A stretch of 64,000 nt of DNA, taken from Rubellimicrobium arenae. Its GTDB lineage: Bacteria; Pseudomonadota; Alphaproteobacteria; Rhodobacterales; Rhodobacteraceae. Location of the stretch: assembly GCF_017916275.1 (NCBI RefSeq), contig NZ_JAFMST010000013.1, positions 1 through 64,000 on the forward strand, given 5' to 3'. The notes under the pieces were generated by a model. It was not told the DNA's origin, searched no databases, and saw only the letters and a program-made list of their open reading frames with translations. Both the position numbers and the translations under genes were made by a program. Positions 1-8,191 of this stretch are shown here, in pieces (the stretch's first letter is position 1; every line of letters begins with the position of its first letter).

Positions 1-89
1 GGCCGGGACATGGGACCGCAGTCGAAGGGGACACCGTTCGCATCACCCTGCCACCCCACTCCTGGCAGATGCTGAGGGTCAGCGTCTGA
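1..89 (+). CDS. Alpha-L-arabinofuranosidase (GH51-type), C-terminal fragment
   Basis: The frame beginning at base 3 reads through to a TGA at 87-89 and gives a 28-residue tail containing VRITLPPHSWQMLRV. An edge strand followed by LPPHSW and a short hydrophobic end is the usual C-terminus of GH51 alpha-L-arabinofuranosidases, where it closes the beta-sandwich domain next to the catalytic barrel. The family removes arabinose side chains from plant polysaccharides. Only the tail is in the window, so the catalytic residues cannot be checked; another glycosidase with the same beta-sandwich end is possible. Confidence 0.55.
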   Translation, partial: PGHGTAVEGDTVRITLPPHSWQMLRVSV

Positions 90-1163
90 GGGACAGGCCG
101 TGTCAGAGCAATCTGACGTGACCGGAGCAGGGGGGTCTCTGGCCACATCAGATGACCCGACGCAGTTCCTCTGACACCCGCACCCGCCCCGATACCATCC
201 GCTTGGCTATAAGGTCCATGCGGAGTGTCAGGCAACTTGGCGCGGCCGTGCCGTTGCGCTGGTGATCGATGGATTCCGCTCGTAAGGCGCCGCCCCGAAA
301 GAGTCTTGTGCCGAGGATCGGCAGGCCACCGGCCGCTTGGGGAACATCGCGCCCACAACTCGCACCAGCCGTTCCGCAGGCGAAAGCGGGCGACGCTCAG
401 CTTCCAGCCCACGTGAGGTCTCCGGGAGTTCGCAGCCGTTGCGGTCTGCGTCCGACGTTTCTTCGACGCCGCTGAAGCGTTTCAAGCCGCCCAGTCCACA
501 AGTGGACGCATGTCGTCGCTCTCGCCGAAGGATGGGATACCTGTTCGATTTCAGGCCCCGGTCGCCAACGCGCTCCATCCCGAAGCGGAGGGGAGCATGA
601 GGTCGAGCGAGCATCATCGGTCGGACAGCAGGCTGCTTTTCGTCTTTTGAGTGCGGCCCGTTGAGCTTCAGAATGGACATTCCGGGTGTGCCTCCGCCGA
701 AAATAGCGCGGGTCGATGTTCGAAGCAGGGACGGCACGCCAACCCGCCCGGACGATCGCCGAATTACCTCCAAGAAGCAAAATATCGATGAAACGGCTCT
801 TGGCCTCGTTGCCTGCGGCATTGAGGCGGGGCCCCGACTGTCGAGGGACGGCTTGGACATGGTTGGGGCCTGCGGGGTCGCTGAAATGTGCCGTCGAGGC
901 TTCCGATGGCGAGAAGGGCCGATGCCCCGGTCCCGGCGCATTCGAAAGTTGCACCTGTTCGCCGAAGATCATGCCTTAGTGGGCGACCACTTCAATTTAG
1001 ACCGTTGCCTTCCGATCATCCTGGTCAAAGGCGGGCCCGTCCCAATCTCATACCGAATGCCCGGCGCCGTGCGCGGACCGGGGTCGGCTATGCCAGCGAG
1101 TCTGAGACGAGGTCGCCCCCGTCGACAACACTCACCAACGCTGCGCCAAGCAGCTTGGGGTCG
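90..1163. other. 1.07 kb stretch with no convincing gene
   Basis: Open frames exist on both strands, as expected at this GC content, but none shows a recognisable domain, a signal peptide or a consistent ribosome binding site. Their residue composition (rich in R, P, S, G) is that of shadow frames. It lies between the 3' end of a glycosidase gene and the 3' end of the HdeA-like gene, so it needs no promoter for either neighbour. Confidence 0.5.
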
Positions 1164-1682
1164 TCAGCCGCCGCTGTCACTGCCCTGGGTTGCGCCTGCG
1201 CCGCCCTCGGTGGCGCTCGGGCGACCAGGTTGGCCCGTGTCGCCCGCCTGAATCTGCATCATGGCATCCGTCACTCGCATGTCGGGAACGCTCGAGCAGG
1301 TATCCAAGAGCGCCGCCGTCAGGTCTCCGCCACCAGGCGCGGTGTCGCCAGCCACGACCGCGTTCGACTCCCCGGTGTCACCAGAAGAGGGGGTGGCCGC
1401 CTCGGCGGTGGAGGATGGGGCGCCAACGCGATCAGTGCCGGTGGTGGCTGCGGCTGCCGGGGCGTCATCAGCTGCAGGGTCGGCGCCTGTGCCTTCATCG
1501 ATCGAGGCTGCGGCCGCCGCCGCGGCAACTTCGATCGACGCCATCGCACGGGTTTGACCCGCAGTATCCAGGACGACGAACTCAGCGCAGGTCATCGTGC
1601 TCGGGTCGGTGCCTCCCTCCTGCGCAAATACGGGGAGGCTGACGGCCGTTGACGTGATAACCATTCCCATCAAGAGCTTCAT
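1164..1682 (-). CDS. HdeA/HdeB-like periplasmic protein with Ala/Gly-rich insert
   Basis: The 172-residue product starts with a signal peptide (MKLLMGMV...VFAQ, about residues 1-21). It then has the motif TMTCAEF (Cys32) and, near the C-terminus, a second cysteine in LLDTCSSVPDM (Cys129). Paired cysteines in T-C-x-x-F and C-x-x-x-P contexts are the signature of HdeA-type acid-stress chaperones, which are held by one disulfide in the periplasm. Between them lies a low-complexity tract of Ala, Gly, Asp and Thr (about residues 51-120), so the protein is much longer than the roughly 90-residue mature family. The start is set by GGAG eight bases upstream of ATG 1682. A chaperone role is inferred, not shown. 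Confidence 0.6.
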   Translation of the reverse strand: MKLLMGMVITSTAVSLPVFAQEGGTDPSTMTCAEFVVLDTAGQTRAMASIEVAAAAAAASIDEGTGADPAADDAPAAAATTGTDRVGAPSSTAEAATPSSGDTGESNAVVAGDTAPGGGDLTAALLDTCSSVPDMRVTDAMMQIQAGDTGQPGRPSATEGGAGATQGSDSGG

Positions 1683-2024
1683 GCTGGTTCTCCGGCGATT
1701 ACACCTGCCGCGGCAAACCTCCAACGGAAGACTCTGGGATTTGTTCTGGCATAACGTCGGCATGAGCCAAGTTCCGCCTGCACGAGCAACCCGGGTCGGG
1801 CATCAGTCAGATTGGCTCGACTTCTAAGTCGTAGACGCCGTTCGCAGAACCCTCCAAGGAACCGGAACAGTGAAATGGCCGGCTTCCGAACTGACCGCGC
1901 TGGGCACGTTGCGCGACTCCGAGGCCTCCGTCACTGGTCGAGCCGGAGCCCGTCGCACTCCTTGTGGGGCACGATCGCGGCCATGGGCTCGGACTGGTGC
2001 GGGGACCGATGCGCGGCTGGACGG
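1683..2024. other. 342-base gap between soxA and the HdeA-like gene
   Basis: No supported gene is visible. Both neighbours are on the minus strand, so this stretch holds the 3' end of the sox operon transcript and presumably the promoter of the HdeA-like gene. I saw no clear rho-independent terminator. Confidence 0.45.
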
Positions 2025-2780
2025 TCAGGGCCGAACGGCGGGCGCCTCCATCTCGAGTCCCGCAGCGCGGGACATGAGGAACAGTTCCAGGGCGATGTAC
2101 TCGGGCGAGCCCGATGCGAAGGGCTCGGCCCGGACGCCTGCCATGCAGTTGCCGAACCGTCGGTGGAGACCGCCCATCTCCTCCCATTGCAGCCGGTACT
2201 GTGGGTAGCCGGTGGGGTGGGCCTCGGGAATCGTGGCGGCGGCCAGATGCCCTCCGGCATGGTCGTCGTGGCAGTTCGCGCAGGCGAGGTTCAGCTGGCC
2301 CATGCGCGTTTCGAACAGCACCCGGCCGGTGTCGCGCCAAGGATCGAGGCGCGGGTCGCTGTCGGGCGTGATCGGCACGCCTTTCGACTGCCGTGAGACA
2401 AAGGCGGCAAGGGCCAGAAGGGGACGGCTCTCGCGGTCCCACGCCCCGGCGTTCTGGTGCCGCGTCCGGCAGAGCCCGATCCGGCCCGCAAGGTCCACCG
2501 GCGCGCCGCTGTCCTCGTCCCATGCGGGATAGCGTGCGGCGACACCGGCCATGCTTTGCTCCGCCCCACCGTGGCAGTCCGCGCAGGACAGGCCGGCCTC
2601 GCCCTCGGGCGTATCCCAAAGGGCGGCGCCCTCGGCCACCCAGAGCATCCCGGGATTCGACATCTCGTCATCCTGCATCGCACGAAGGTCGGGCGACATC
2701 ATCTCATAGCCCGTCCGCCGCTCCTCGGCCGTGGCGACCGTGGCCAGGGCGCCGGTCAGGAGCGCGGCGCGCAGCATCAT
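2025..2780 (-). CDS. soxA: SoxA, diheme c-type cytochrome of the SoxAX complex
   Basis: SoxAX joins sulfur compounds oxidatively to the SoxY carrier cysteine in the periplasm. The 251-residue product has a short signal peptide (about 1-18) and two CxxCH heme sites, CADCH at 66-70 and CANCH at 167-171. Cys104 (GLCRTRHQN) fits the axial ligand of heme 1. Cys212 (RFGNCMAGVRAEP) fits the active-site cysteine ligand of heme 2, which carries a persulfide in characterised SoxA proteins. It is the last gene of the operon, and its ATG overlaps the soxZ stop (ATGA, 2777-2780). All expected heme ligands are present, so it looks functional. Confidence 0.93.
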   Translation of the reverse strand: MMLRAALLTGALATVATAEERRTGYEMMSPDLRAMQDDEMSNPGMLWVAEGAALWDTPEGEAGLSCADCHGGAEQSMAGVAARYPAWDEDSGAPVDLAGRIGLCRTRHQNAGAWDRESRPLLALAAFVSRQSKGVPITPDSDPRLDPWRDTGRVLFETRMGQLNLACANCHDDHAGGHLAAATIPEAHPTGYPQYRLQWEEMGGLHRRFGNCMAGVRAEPFASGSPEYIALELFLMSRAAGLEMEAPAVRP

Positions 2781-3094
2781 CCCACGGTCAGCGTGCGACG
2801 CTCGCTGTGCTCTTCTCCGGTCTCGTCGGTCCAGAGCAACTCCACCTCGGCGGTTTCGACGGCACGAAGGAAGAAACCCAGGAAGGGGTTGGCCGCGATG
2901 GCCGGGAAGATCTCGGCGCGGAACACCTCCGTGCCGCCATAGAGGCAGCGAAAGTCGTGGATGATGTTGCGCGGCACGAGTTTGCCGTCCGCGCCGGTGC
3001 GGAAGCCGGTCTCCATCGGGTGAGAGATCAGGATCTTGACCTCGACGATTTCGCCGGGCGCGGCCGTTTCGGGGATGTTGACCATCGCTACCAT
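2777..3094 (-). CDS. soxZ: SoxZ, sulfur carrier complex subunit
   Basis: The 105-residue protein has no signal peptide, which is normal because SoxZ is exported in complex with SoxY. It carries family landmarks such as ISHPMETGFRTGADGKLVPRN near residues 23-43 and a C-terminal immunoglobulin-like strand region ending in ERRTLTVG. SoxYZ is the heterodimer that shuttles covalently bound sulfur between enzymes of the Sox pathway. The gene starts one base after the soxY stop and overlaps soxA by four bases, so translation is probably coupled. Confidence 0.93.
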   Translation of the reverse strand: MVAMVNIPETAAPGEIVEVKILISHPMETGFRTGADGKLVPRNIIHDFRCLYGGTEVFRAEIFPAIAANPFLGFFLRAVETAEVELLWTDETGEEHSERRTLTVG

Positions 3095-3095
3095 G

Positions 3096-3548
3096 TCAGG
3101 TCTCCGCGCAGGCCGGAGCCGTGACGATGACGTCCGTCACGGCGGACCACAGAGAACCGTCGCTCATCCGCGCGATGGCATGGACGTTCTGCGAGCCATT
3201 GAGGCGGATACGCGTCTCGGCTGCGGCCCGTCCCGAGGCGGGCGTGAAGCGGAAGCGGATGACGTCGGGCAGGGGATTCAGCTCGTTGAAGATGGCTACC
3301 TCCTCGACGAACTCGTCCTCGGTCATCGGGCTCTCGACCGACACCTTCAAGGGGACCGCGTTGCCGTTCTCGACCAGCAGCGGCACGTTGAGGGTCACGC
3401 GCCCTTCGGTCACGGCAGCGCCGCCGGTGAAGGCGTCGAGCGCGGCCCGCATCGTGTCGGGCGTGGCGGACGCCGGTGAGAGGCGGAGCGCAAGGGGCCC
3501 GGCAAGGACCAGGGCCATCGCGGTCCGTCGGGTCGGACGTGGAGTCAT
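3096..3548 (-). CDS. soxY: SoxY sulfur carrier with non-canonical C-terminal arm
   Basis: This 150-residue protein has a Tat-like N-terminus (PTRRTAMALVLAGPLAL) and the SoxY body, including LVENGNAVPL and ESPMTEDEFVEEVAIF. In the Sox pathway the substrate is bound to a cysteine in a flexible C-terminal GGCGG arm. Here the tail reads VTAPACAET, so a single cysteine (Cys147) lies four residues from the end but all flanking glycines are missing. I read the stop (TGA, 3096-3098) directly on the strand and found no frameshift. Its ATG overlaps the soxX stop. It is either a diverged carrier matched to different partners or one with a less mobile arm. Confidence 0.88.
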   Translation of the reverse strand: MTPRPTRRTAMALVLAGPLALRLSPASATPDTMRAALDAFTGGAAVTEGRVTLNVPLLVENGNAVPLKVSVESPMTEDEFVEEVAIFNELNPLPDVIRFRFTPASGRAAAETRIRLNGSQNVHAIARMSDGSLWSAVTDVIVTAPACAET

Positions 3549-3964
3549 TCCGAACCTCCTTTCAGGCTGGCGAGGTAGGCCACGACGTCCTCGACCTCCT
3601 GCGCAGTGAGAATCGTAGTGCCCTGCCAGCGGGCGCCCACCCGGGCGAGCCCGTCGAGGCTGTGGAACGGCGGCATGATCGTGTCGGGATTGACCGAACG
3701 GCTATCCACCACGCGCAGGCGCAGTTCGGGCAGGCTCAGCCGATCACCCACGCCGGTGAGGTCGGGGCCAAGGTCTCCCTGGAAGGGGACCTCGGCGAAG
3801 GGGCCGGCATGGCAGAGAACGCAAAGGCTCTTCTGCTGATCGAGCACGATGGCATGGCCCCGCGAAGGGTCACCCGGCACATCGGTGAGCGGATCAGGCA
3901 GGCCCTGGGCGCCCAAGGGGCCCGCGATGGCGATGGCAGCCGCACAGGACAGGGCGCGGCCCAT
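3545..3964 (-). CDS. soxX: SoxX, monoheme c-type cytochrome of SoxAX
   Basis: The 139-residue protein has a signal peptide (about 1-19) and one heme site, CVLCH at 48-52. GDLGPDLTGVG follows, and then IMPPF, in which Met97 is the likely axial ligand. The C-terminal ILTAQEVEDVVAYLASL is characteristic of SoxX. It passes electrons from SoxA to the respiratory chain during sulfur conjugation to SoxY. The gene starts one base beyond the FCSD stop and overlaps the soxY start (ATGA). The start at 3964 is chosen because it gives a clean signal peptide immediately after the upstream stop. Confidence 0.92.
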   Translation of the reverse strand: MGRALSCAAAIAIAGPLGAQGLPDPLTDVPGDPSRGHAIVLDQQKSLCVLCHAGPFAEVPFQGDLGPDLTGVGDRLSLPELRLRVVDSRSVNPDTIMPPFHSLDGLARVGARWQGTTILTAQEVEDVVAYLASLKGGSE

Positions 3965-3965
3965 G

Positions 3966-5225
3966 TCAGCCGAAGACGCTGCCCGTGATCGTCGCGTACC
4001 AGGCCCGGGCATAGTCGGCCTCGGTCGCGCGGACGTCGGGCGGCGCGCCGACGGGACTGGTGCCGCCCGCGCTTTCCACCTCGGCGAGCGCCCCCTCGAC
4101 GGGCTGATAGACCCCGGCCACGGTGAAGGCATAGTCCGGCGCGGCGAGGCTGTAGCAGGTGTTGATGAGCTTCGGGGCGCCGGGCGTCTCGCCGCGCAGG
4201 AGCATGTCGATGGCCTGGGCGGCAACCAAGGCCTGGGCATTGGCCGAAAAGGCGGACTTGGGCATGGCCCCGGCCAGGCAGGCGTCGCCGATGACGTGGA
4301 TGCCGGGCACCAAGGCGGATTCGAAGGTCTCGGGGCTGACCGGGCACCAGCCGGTCGCGTCGGCCACCCCGGACGCATCGGCGATGCCGCCCGCGCGCTG
4401 GGGCGGAATGACATTGGCCACGGCGACCTGATGCTCGGCAAAGTCGGTCATCAGCGTCAGGGTGGCCGGGTCGACGCCCACGACCTTGCCGCCCATCGAC
4501 ACGGGCACCCATTCGACCAGGCCGGGATAGAGCGCGGCCCAGGCTTCCTCGAAAAGGGGGCGCTTGGAGAAGGCGTCCTTGGCATCGAGGATCAGCACCT
4601 TGGACCGGGGCTTGGTCGACTTCAGATAATGGGCGATGAGGCTCGCCCTTTCATAGGGACCGGGCGGGCAGCGGAAGGGGTTCTCGGGAACGGCAATGGC
4701 GACCACGCCCCCGTCCTCCATGGCTTCGAGCTGGCGCCGCAGGAGCTCGGTCTGCGCCCCGGCCTTCCAGGCGTGGGGCATGACCTCGGACGCCGCTTCG
4801 TCGTAGCCGGGCAGCGCGTCATAGCGCAGATCGATGCCCGGCGCGAGGATCAGCCGGTCATAGGGTAGGGAACCGTCGGAGAGCCGGACCTGGCTCGCGT
4901 CGGTGTCGATGCCCTGGGCCTCGCCCCGGACCACCGTCACGCCCGCGGCGCTCAGGCCGTCGTAGCCGAAGGCGATGGACTCGATGGGGTTGAGCCCCGC
5001 CAGCACGGTGTTGCTGAAGGGGCAGGTCCAGTAGGTGGGCTGGCGCTCGACCAGTGTCACCTCGTGGCCCAGGGAGGCAAGGGCGCGCGCCGCCGTGGCG
5101 CCGCCGAACCCGCCCCCGACCACGACGACCCGTCCCCTTCCTTGTGCGTGCGCCGCGCGGTTCAGGAAGGGGAGGGCGAGCGCGGTGCCGCCCGTGGCCA
5201 CAAGGGTCCGCCGCGTCAACCTCAT
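3966..5225 (-). CDS. Flavocytochrome c sulfide dehydrogenase flavoprotein (FccB/SoxF type)
   Basis: This 419-residue, twin-arginine-signalled flavoprotein (RLTRRTLVATGG...AHAQG) has the FAD dinucleotide fold VVVVGGGFGG at about 33-42. Cys68 in TYWTCPFSN corresponds to the cysteine that binds FAD covalently in FccB. Cys186 (NPFRCPPGP) and Cys357 (INTCYSL) match the redox-active disulfide that attacks sulfide. VIGDACLAGAMPKSAFSAN is the C-terminal FAD-binding segment. The family oxidises sulfide to sulfur or polysulfide in the periplasm and passes electrons to a cytochrome c. The monoheme cytochrome gene directly upstream, four bases away, is its likely partner. Confidence 0.9.
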   Translation of the reverse strand: MRLTRRTLVATGGTALALPFLNRAAHAQGRGRVVVVGGGFGGATAARALASLGHEVTLVERQPTYWTCPFSNTVLAGLNPIESIAFGYDGLSAAGVTVVRGEAQGIDTDASQVRLSDGSLPYDRLILAPGIDLRYDALPGYDEAASEVMPHAWKAGAQTELLRRQLEAMEDGGVVAIAVPENPFRCPPGPYERASLIAHYLKSTKPRSKVLILDAKDAFSKRPLFEEAWAALYPGLVEWVPVSMGGKVVGVDPATLTLMTDFAEHQVAVANVIPPQRAGGIADASGVADATGWCPVSPETFESALVPGIHVIGDACLAGAMPKSAFSANAQALVAAQAIDMLLRGETPGAPKLINTCYSLAAPDYAFTVAGVYQPVEGALAEVESAGGTSPVGAPPDVRATEADYARAWYATITGSVFG

Positions 5226-5229
5226 GGGC

Positions 5230-5508
5230 TCACTCCTTGTCCGCATGATCGGCGATCCATTCGGCGATGGCTTGGGACTCCTCCGGCGTGAAACCGCGCG
5301 CGATGCGGTCCATGATCGTCGCGTCACGTCGGCCGTCCCGGTAATCCGCAAGGGCGGCAGAGATCTCCTCGGCCGAAAAAGCGCCCAGCGGCATGGTGGC
5401 CTCGGCATCGAGGGCATGGCAGCCGGTGCAGGAGAGAGCGCCAGGCGGCGCGCCCTGGGCCGACGCCGATGTGGCCAAGCCGGCGAGGACGATGACGAGT
5501 GCTCGCAT
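5230..5508 (-). CDS. Small monoheme cytochrome c, likely FCSD partner
   Basis: The 92-residue product has a signal peptide (about 1-18), the heme site CTGCH at 27-31 and, near residue 65, TIMDRI, whose Met is a plausible axial ligand. It is a minimal class I cytochrome c resembling the FccA/SoxE heme subunit. ATG 5508 is preferred over the longer frame because it has GGAG upstream and begins the signal peptide. It sits between the molybdenum hydroxylase and the FCSD flavoprotein, so it may accept electrons from either enzyme; sequence alone cannot decide. Confidence 0.82.
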   Translation of the reverse strand: MRALVIVLAGLATSASAQGAPPGALSCTGCHALDAEATMPLGAFSAEEISAALADYRDGRRDATIMDRIARGFTPEESQAIAEWIADHADKE

Positions 5509-5563
5509 CCGGGTCCGCTCCTTGGAAGGAGGGCTGGCGGCCGGAGCTGCCAGCCGCACGGCC

Positions 5564-7726
5564 TCAGCTCCTGAGGCTGTTGCTGTCCAGCGGTAGCTGG
5601 CGGATCCGCTTGCCCGTCGCGGCGAAGACCGCGTTGAGGACCGCAGGCGCCGCCACGAAGATCGTGGGCTCGCCCACGCCGCCCCAGAAGCCCCCCGAGG
5701 GTCGGATCAGGCTCTCGACGGCCGGCATCTCCCACATGGTGATGACGGGGTAGGTGTCGTAGTTCTCCTGCTGGATCCGCCCGCCCTCCACGGTGATCTC
5801 TCCGTGGAGCGCAGCGCTCAGGCCCATGGCGAAGGACCCCTCGATCTGTGCCTCGATCTGCTGCGGGTTGACGACATTGCCGGGATCGGTGGCCGCGACG
5901 ATGCGATGGATGGTGAGCTGCCCTCGATCATCCACCGACACCTCGGCGGCCGCGGCGACGTAGCTGCCGTAGCCCATGTGCTGGCAGAGCCCCCGGAACA
6001 CCCCGTCGGGCGGCGGCGTGTCCCAGCCGATCCCCTCGGCCGCCGCCTCGAGCACCGCAAGGTGGCGCGGGTGGTTCGCCATGTGCGCCCGGCGGAATTC
6101 GAGCGGATCGCGCCCGGCGGCATGGGCCAGCTCGTCCATGAAGGTTTCGAGGTAGAAGGCGTTCTGGTTGTTGTTCACGCCCCGCCAGAAACCCGGCCGG
6201 ACCGGCGGGTTCCGCATGGCGTGGTCGATGAGCAGGTTCGGCACGGTGTAGCCGAACTGCCCTTCCTCGCCGTCCGGGTTCAGGCCCTGGAAGGTGAAGG
6301 GGTCCTTGCCCTCCTCCAGCATGAAGGGCATCAGGTTCGCCAGGATCGACTGGCCCGAGATCCGCATGTGCAGGCCGGTCAGGTTTCCCTGGTCGTCGAG
6401 CGCCCCCACCATCCGCGCCTTGGTGATCGGATGGAAGGTGCCGTGGATCATGTCCTCCTCGCGGCTCCAGATGAGCTTGACCGGCGTGCCGGGCATCTCC
6501 TTGGCGATGAGCACCGCCTGCCGCGTGTATTCATGCGAGCTGGCCCGGCGGCCGAAGCCGCCGCCAAGGTGAACCCGGTAGACCTCGCATTGCGGGATCT
6601 CCAGGCCCGAGGCTTCGGAAGCGACGGCCAGCTCGGCCTCGGCATCCTGGGTGGCGACCCAGACCTCGCAGCGGTCCGCCGTGACCAGGGCCGTCGCGTT
6701 CATCGGCTCCATGGTCGCGTGGTGCTGCCAGGGGAAGTAGTACTCGGCTTCCACGACGTTCGCCGCGTTCTGGACGGCGGCCGACACGTCTCCGGCCTGC
6801 GTGCCGACGAAGGCGTCCTCGGATCGCAGCCCCTCGTCCAGCATGGCATGGATGTCGGCCATGGAAAGGTTGGCGTGCTCGCTCTCGGTCCATTCGATCT
6901 GGAGGGCGTCAAGGGCGGTCTTGGCGCGCCACCACGTATCGGCGACCACCGCCACGGCGTCGTTGTCGATCTGAAGCACCTTCTGAACGCCCGGCATGCC
7001 CATGACGGCCTCGGCGTCGAAACTCGCCACCGTGGACCCCATGACGGGCGCCTGCCGGATCGCCGCGCTCACCATGCCGGGAAGCTTCATGTCGATGGCA
7101 TAGATCTGGCTGCCGTCGAGCTTGCCCATGGTGTCGAGCCGCTTCACCGGCTGCCCGGCGATCGTCCAGGTGGACGGGTCCTTGAGCTGGATCTCGGCCG
7201 GAACCGCGACCTGCGCGGCCTCTGCGGCAAGCTCGCCATAGCGCAGGGTCTGGCCATCCGGCCCCGAGATGACGCCCTTGGACACGGTGAGCGTGGCAGG
7301 ATCGACCCCCCAGCGATTCGCGGCGGCCTGGAGCAGCATGGCGCGGGCGGCGGCGCCTCCTTCCCGGACATACTGCTGCGAGGCGCGGATGCCCTGGCTG
7401 CCGTAGGTGCCGAAGGCCCCCCAGACCCGGTCGCGCGCGACGTTCTGGCCCGGCGTCGGGTACTCCCAGGTGACCTTCTCCCAATCCGCGTCGAGCTCCT
7501 CGGCCACGAGCTGCGCGAGGCCGGTCAGGGTCCCCTGGCCCATCTCGATCCGAGCGACGCGGATCACCACGGTGTCGTCGGGATGGATCACGACCCAGGC
7601 ATTCAGCTCAGTGGTGGCGGTTGCCGCGTCCTGCGCGGCGGCGGGGATACGGAAACCCAGTGCAAAGCCGCCAGCGGCGACGCTCGCGAGGAAGCCGCGG
7701 CGTGTCAGCGAAAAGTGTCGTGTCAT
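5564..7726 (-). CDS. Periplasmic molybdenum hydroxylase, Mo-binding subunit (IorB-like)
   Basis: This 720-residue subunit belongs to the xanthine dehydrogenase/aldehyde oxidoreductase superfamily in its isoquinoline 1-oxidoreductase-like branch. A Tat signal (LTRRGFLASVAAGGFALG) opens the protein. MGQGTLTGLAQLVAEEL, HLGGGFGRRASS and MNPPVRPGFWRGV-type segments contact the cofactor. GGVGEPTIF near residue 685 carries the Glu expected to activate the Mo-bound water. Such enzymes hydroxylate aldehydes or N-heterocycles and pass electrons through 2Fe-2S clusters. The substrate here is unknown. Linkage to sox genes suggests a sulfur-containing substrate, which is inference only. Confidence 0.88.
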   Translation of the reverse strand: MTRHFSLTRRGFLASVAAGGFALGFRIPAAAQDAATATTELNAWVVIHPDDTVVIRVARIEMGQGTLTGLAQLVAEELDADWEKVTWEYPTPGQNVARDRVWGAFGTYGSQGIRASQQYVREGGAAARAMLLQAAANRWGVDPATLTVSKGVISGPDGQTLRYGELAAEAAQVAVPAEIQLKDPSTWTIAGQPVKRLDTMGKLDGSQIYAIDMKLPGMVSAAIRQAPVMGSTVASFDAEAVMGMPGVQKVLQIDNDAVAVVADTWWRAKTALDALQIEWTESEHANLSMADIHAMLDEGLRSEDAFVGTQAGDVSAAVQNAANVVEAEYYFPWQHHATMEPMNATALVTADRCEVWVATQDAEAELAVASEASGLEIPQCEVYRVHLGGGFGRRASSHEYTRQAVLIAKEMPGTPVKLIWSREEDMIHGTFHPITKARMVGALDDQGNLTGLHMRISGQSILANLMPFMLEEGKDPFTFQGLNPDGEEGQFGYTVPNLLIDHAMRNPPVRPGFWRGVNNNQNAFYLETFMDELAHAAGRDPLEFRRAHMANHPRHLAVLEAAAEGIGWDTPPPDGVFRGLCQHMGYGSYVAAAAEVSVDDRGQLTIHRIVAATDPGNVVNPQQIEAQIEGSFAMGLSAALHGEITVEGGRIQQENYDTYPVITMWEMPAVESLIRPSGGFWGGVGEPTIFVAAPAVLNAVFAATGKRIRQLPLDSNSLRS

Positions 7727-7738
7727 GCTTCGCCTCCC

Positions 7739-8191
7739 TCACAGCAATTCGGAGGCGCGCTTGATGCCCGCGCGGATCCGGTTGTACGTGCCACAGCGGC
7801 AGATGTTGGTCATCTCGGCCGCGATGTCCTCGTCCGTCGGGTTCGGGTTGTTCGCGAGAAGCGCCGCCGCCGCCATGATCTGGCCTGACTGGCAGTAGCC
7901 GCATTGGGGCACGTCGACCTCGAGCCAGGCCTGCTGGACCGGATGCGTCCGGTCGGGCGATAAGCCCTCGATGGTCGTGATCTCGTCCTCGGGCGTGATG
8001 TCCTGAAGCTGGACCTGGCAGGAGCGGGTCGCCATGCCCCCGATATGCACGGTGCAGGCGCCGCAGACGGCGATGCCGCAGCCGTATTTCGTGCCGGTCA
8101 GGCCGATCTGTTCCCGCAGCACCCAAAGAAGCGGCGTCTCTGGTTCCGCATCCACGTCATGTACGGTGCCATTCACAGTGATCCGTGGCAT
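7739..8191 (-). CDS. 2Fe-2S subunit of the molybdenum hydroxylase (IorA/CoxS-like)
   Basis: The 150-residue protein has the two cluster-binding sets of this family: Cys38, 43, 46 and 58 (plant-ferredoxin fold) and Cys97, 100, 131 and 133 (four-helix domain, CGYC and CRC motifs). It lacks its own signal peptide, as usual for subunits carried through the Tat system by the large subunit. The start is set at ATG 8191, with GGAGG just upstream; the frame stays open further upstream without family similarity. It is the first gene of the eight-gene operon, twelve bases before the Mo subunit. Confidence 0.9.
   Translation of the reverse strand: MPRITVNGTVHDVDAEPETPLLWVLREQIGLTGTKYGCGIAVCGACTVHIGGMATRSCQVQLQDITPEDEITTIEGLSPDRTHPVQQAWLEVDVPQCGYCQSGQIMAAAALLANNPNPTDEDIAAEMTNICRCGTYNRIRAGIKRASELL

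Noticed and set aside
228-941. Long leftward open frame of 237 codons
   Set aside because: No domain, no ribosome site and Arg/Pro/Ser-rich composition; typical shadow frame in high-GC DNA.
5804-7888. 694-codon rightward open frame opposite the Mo subunit
   Set aside because: It is the antisense of the Mo-hydroxylase genes with no domain of its own; a GC-driven shadow.
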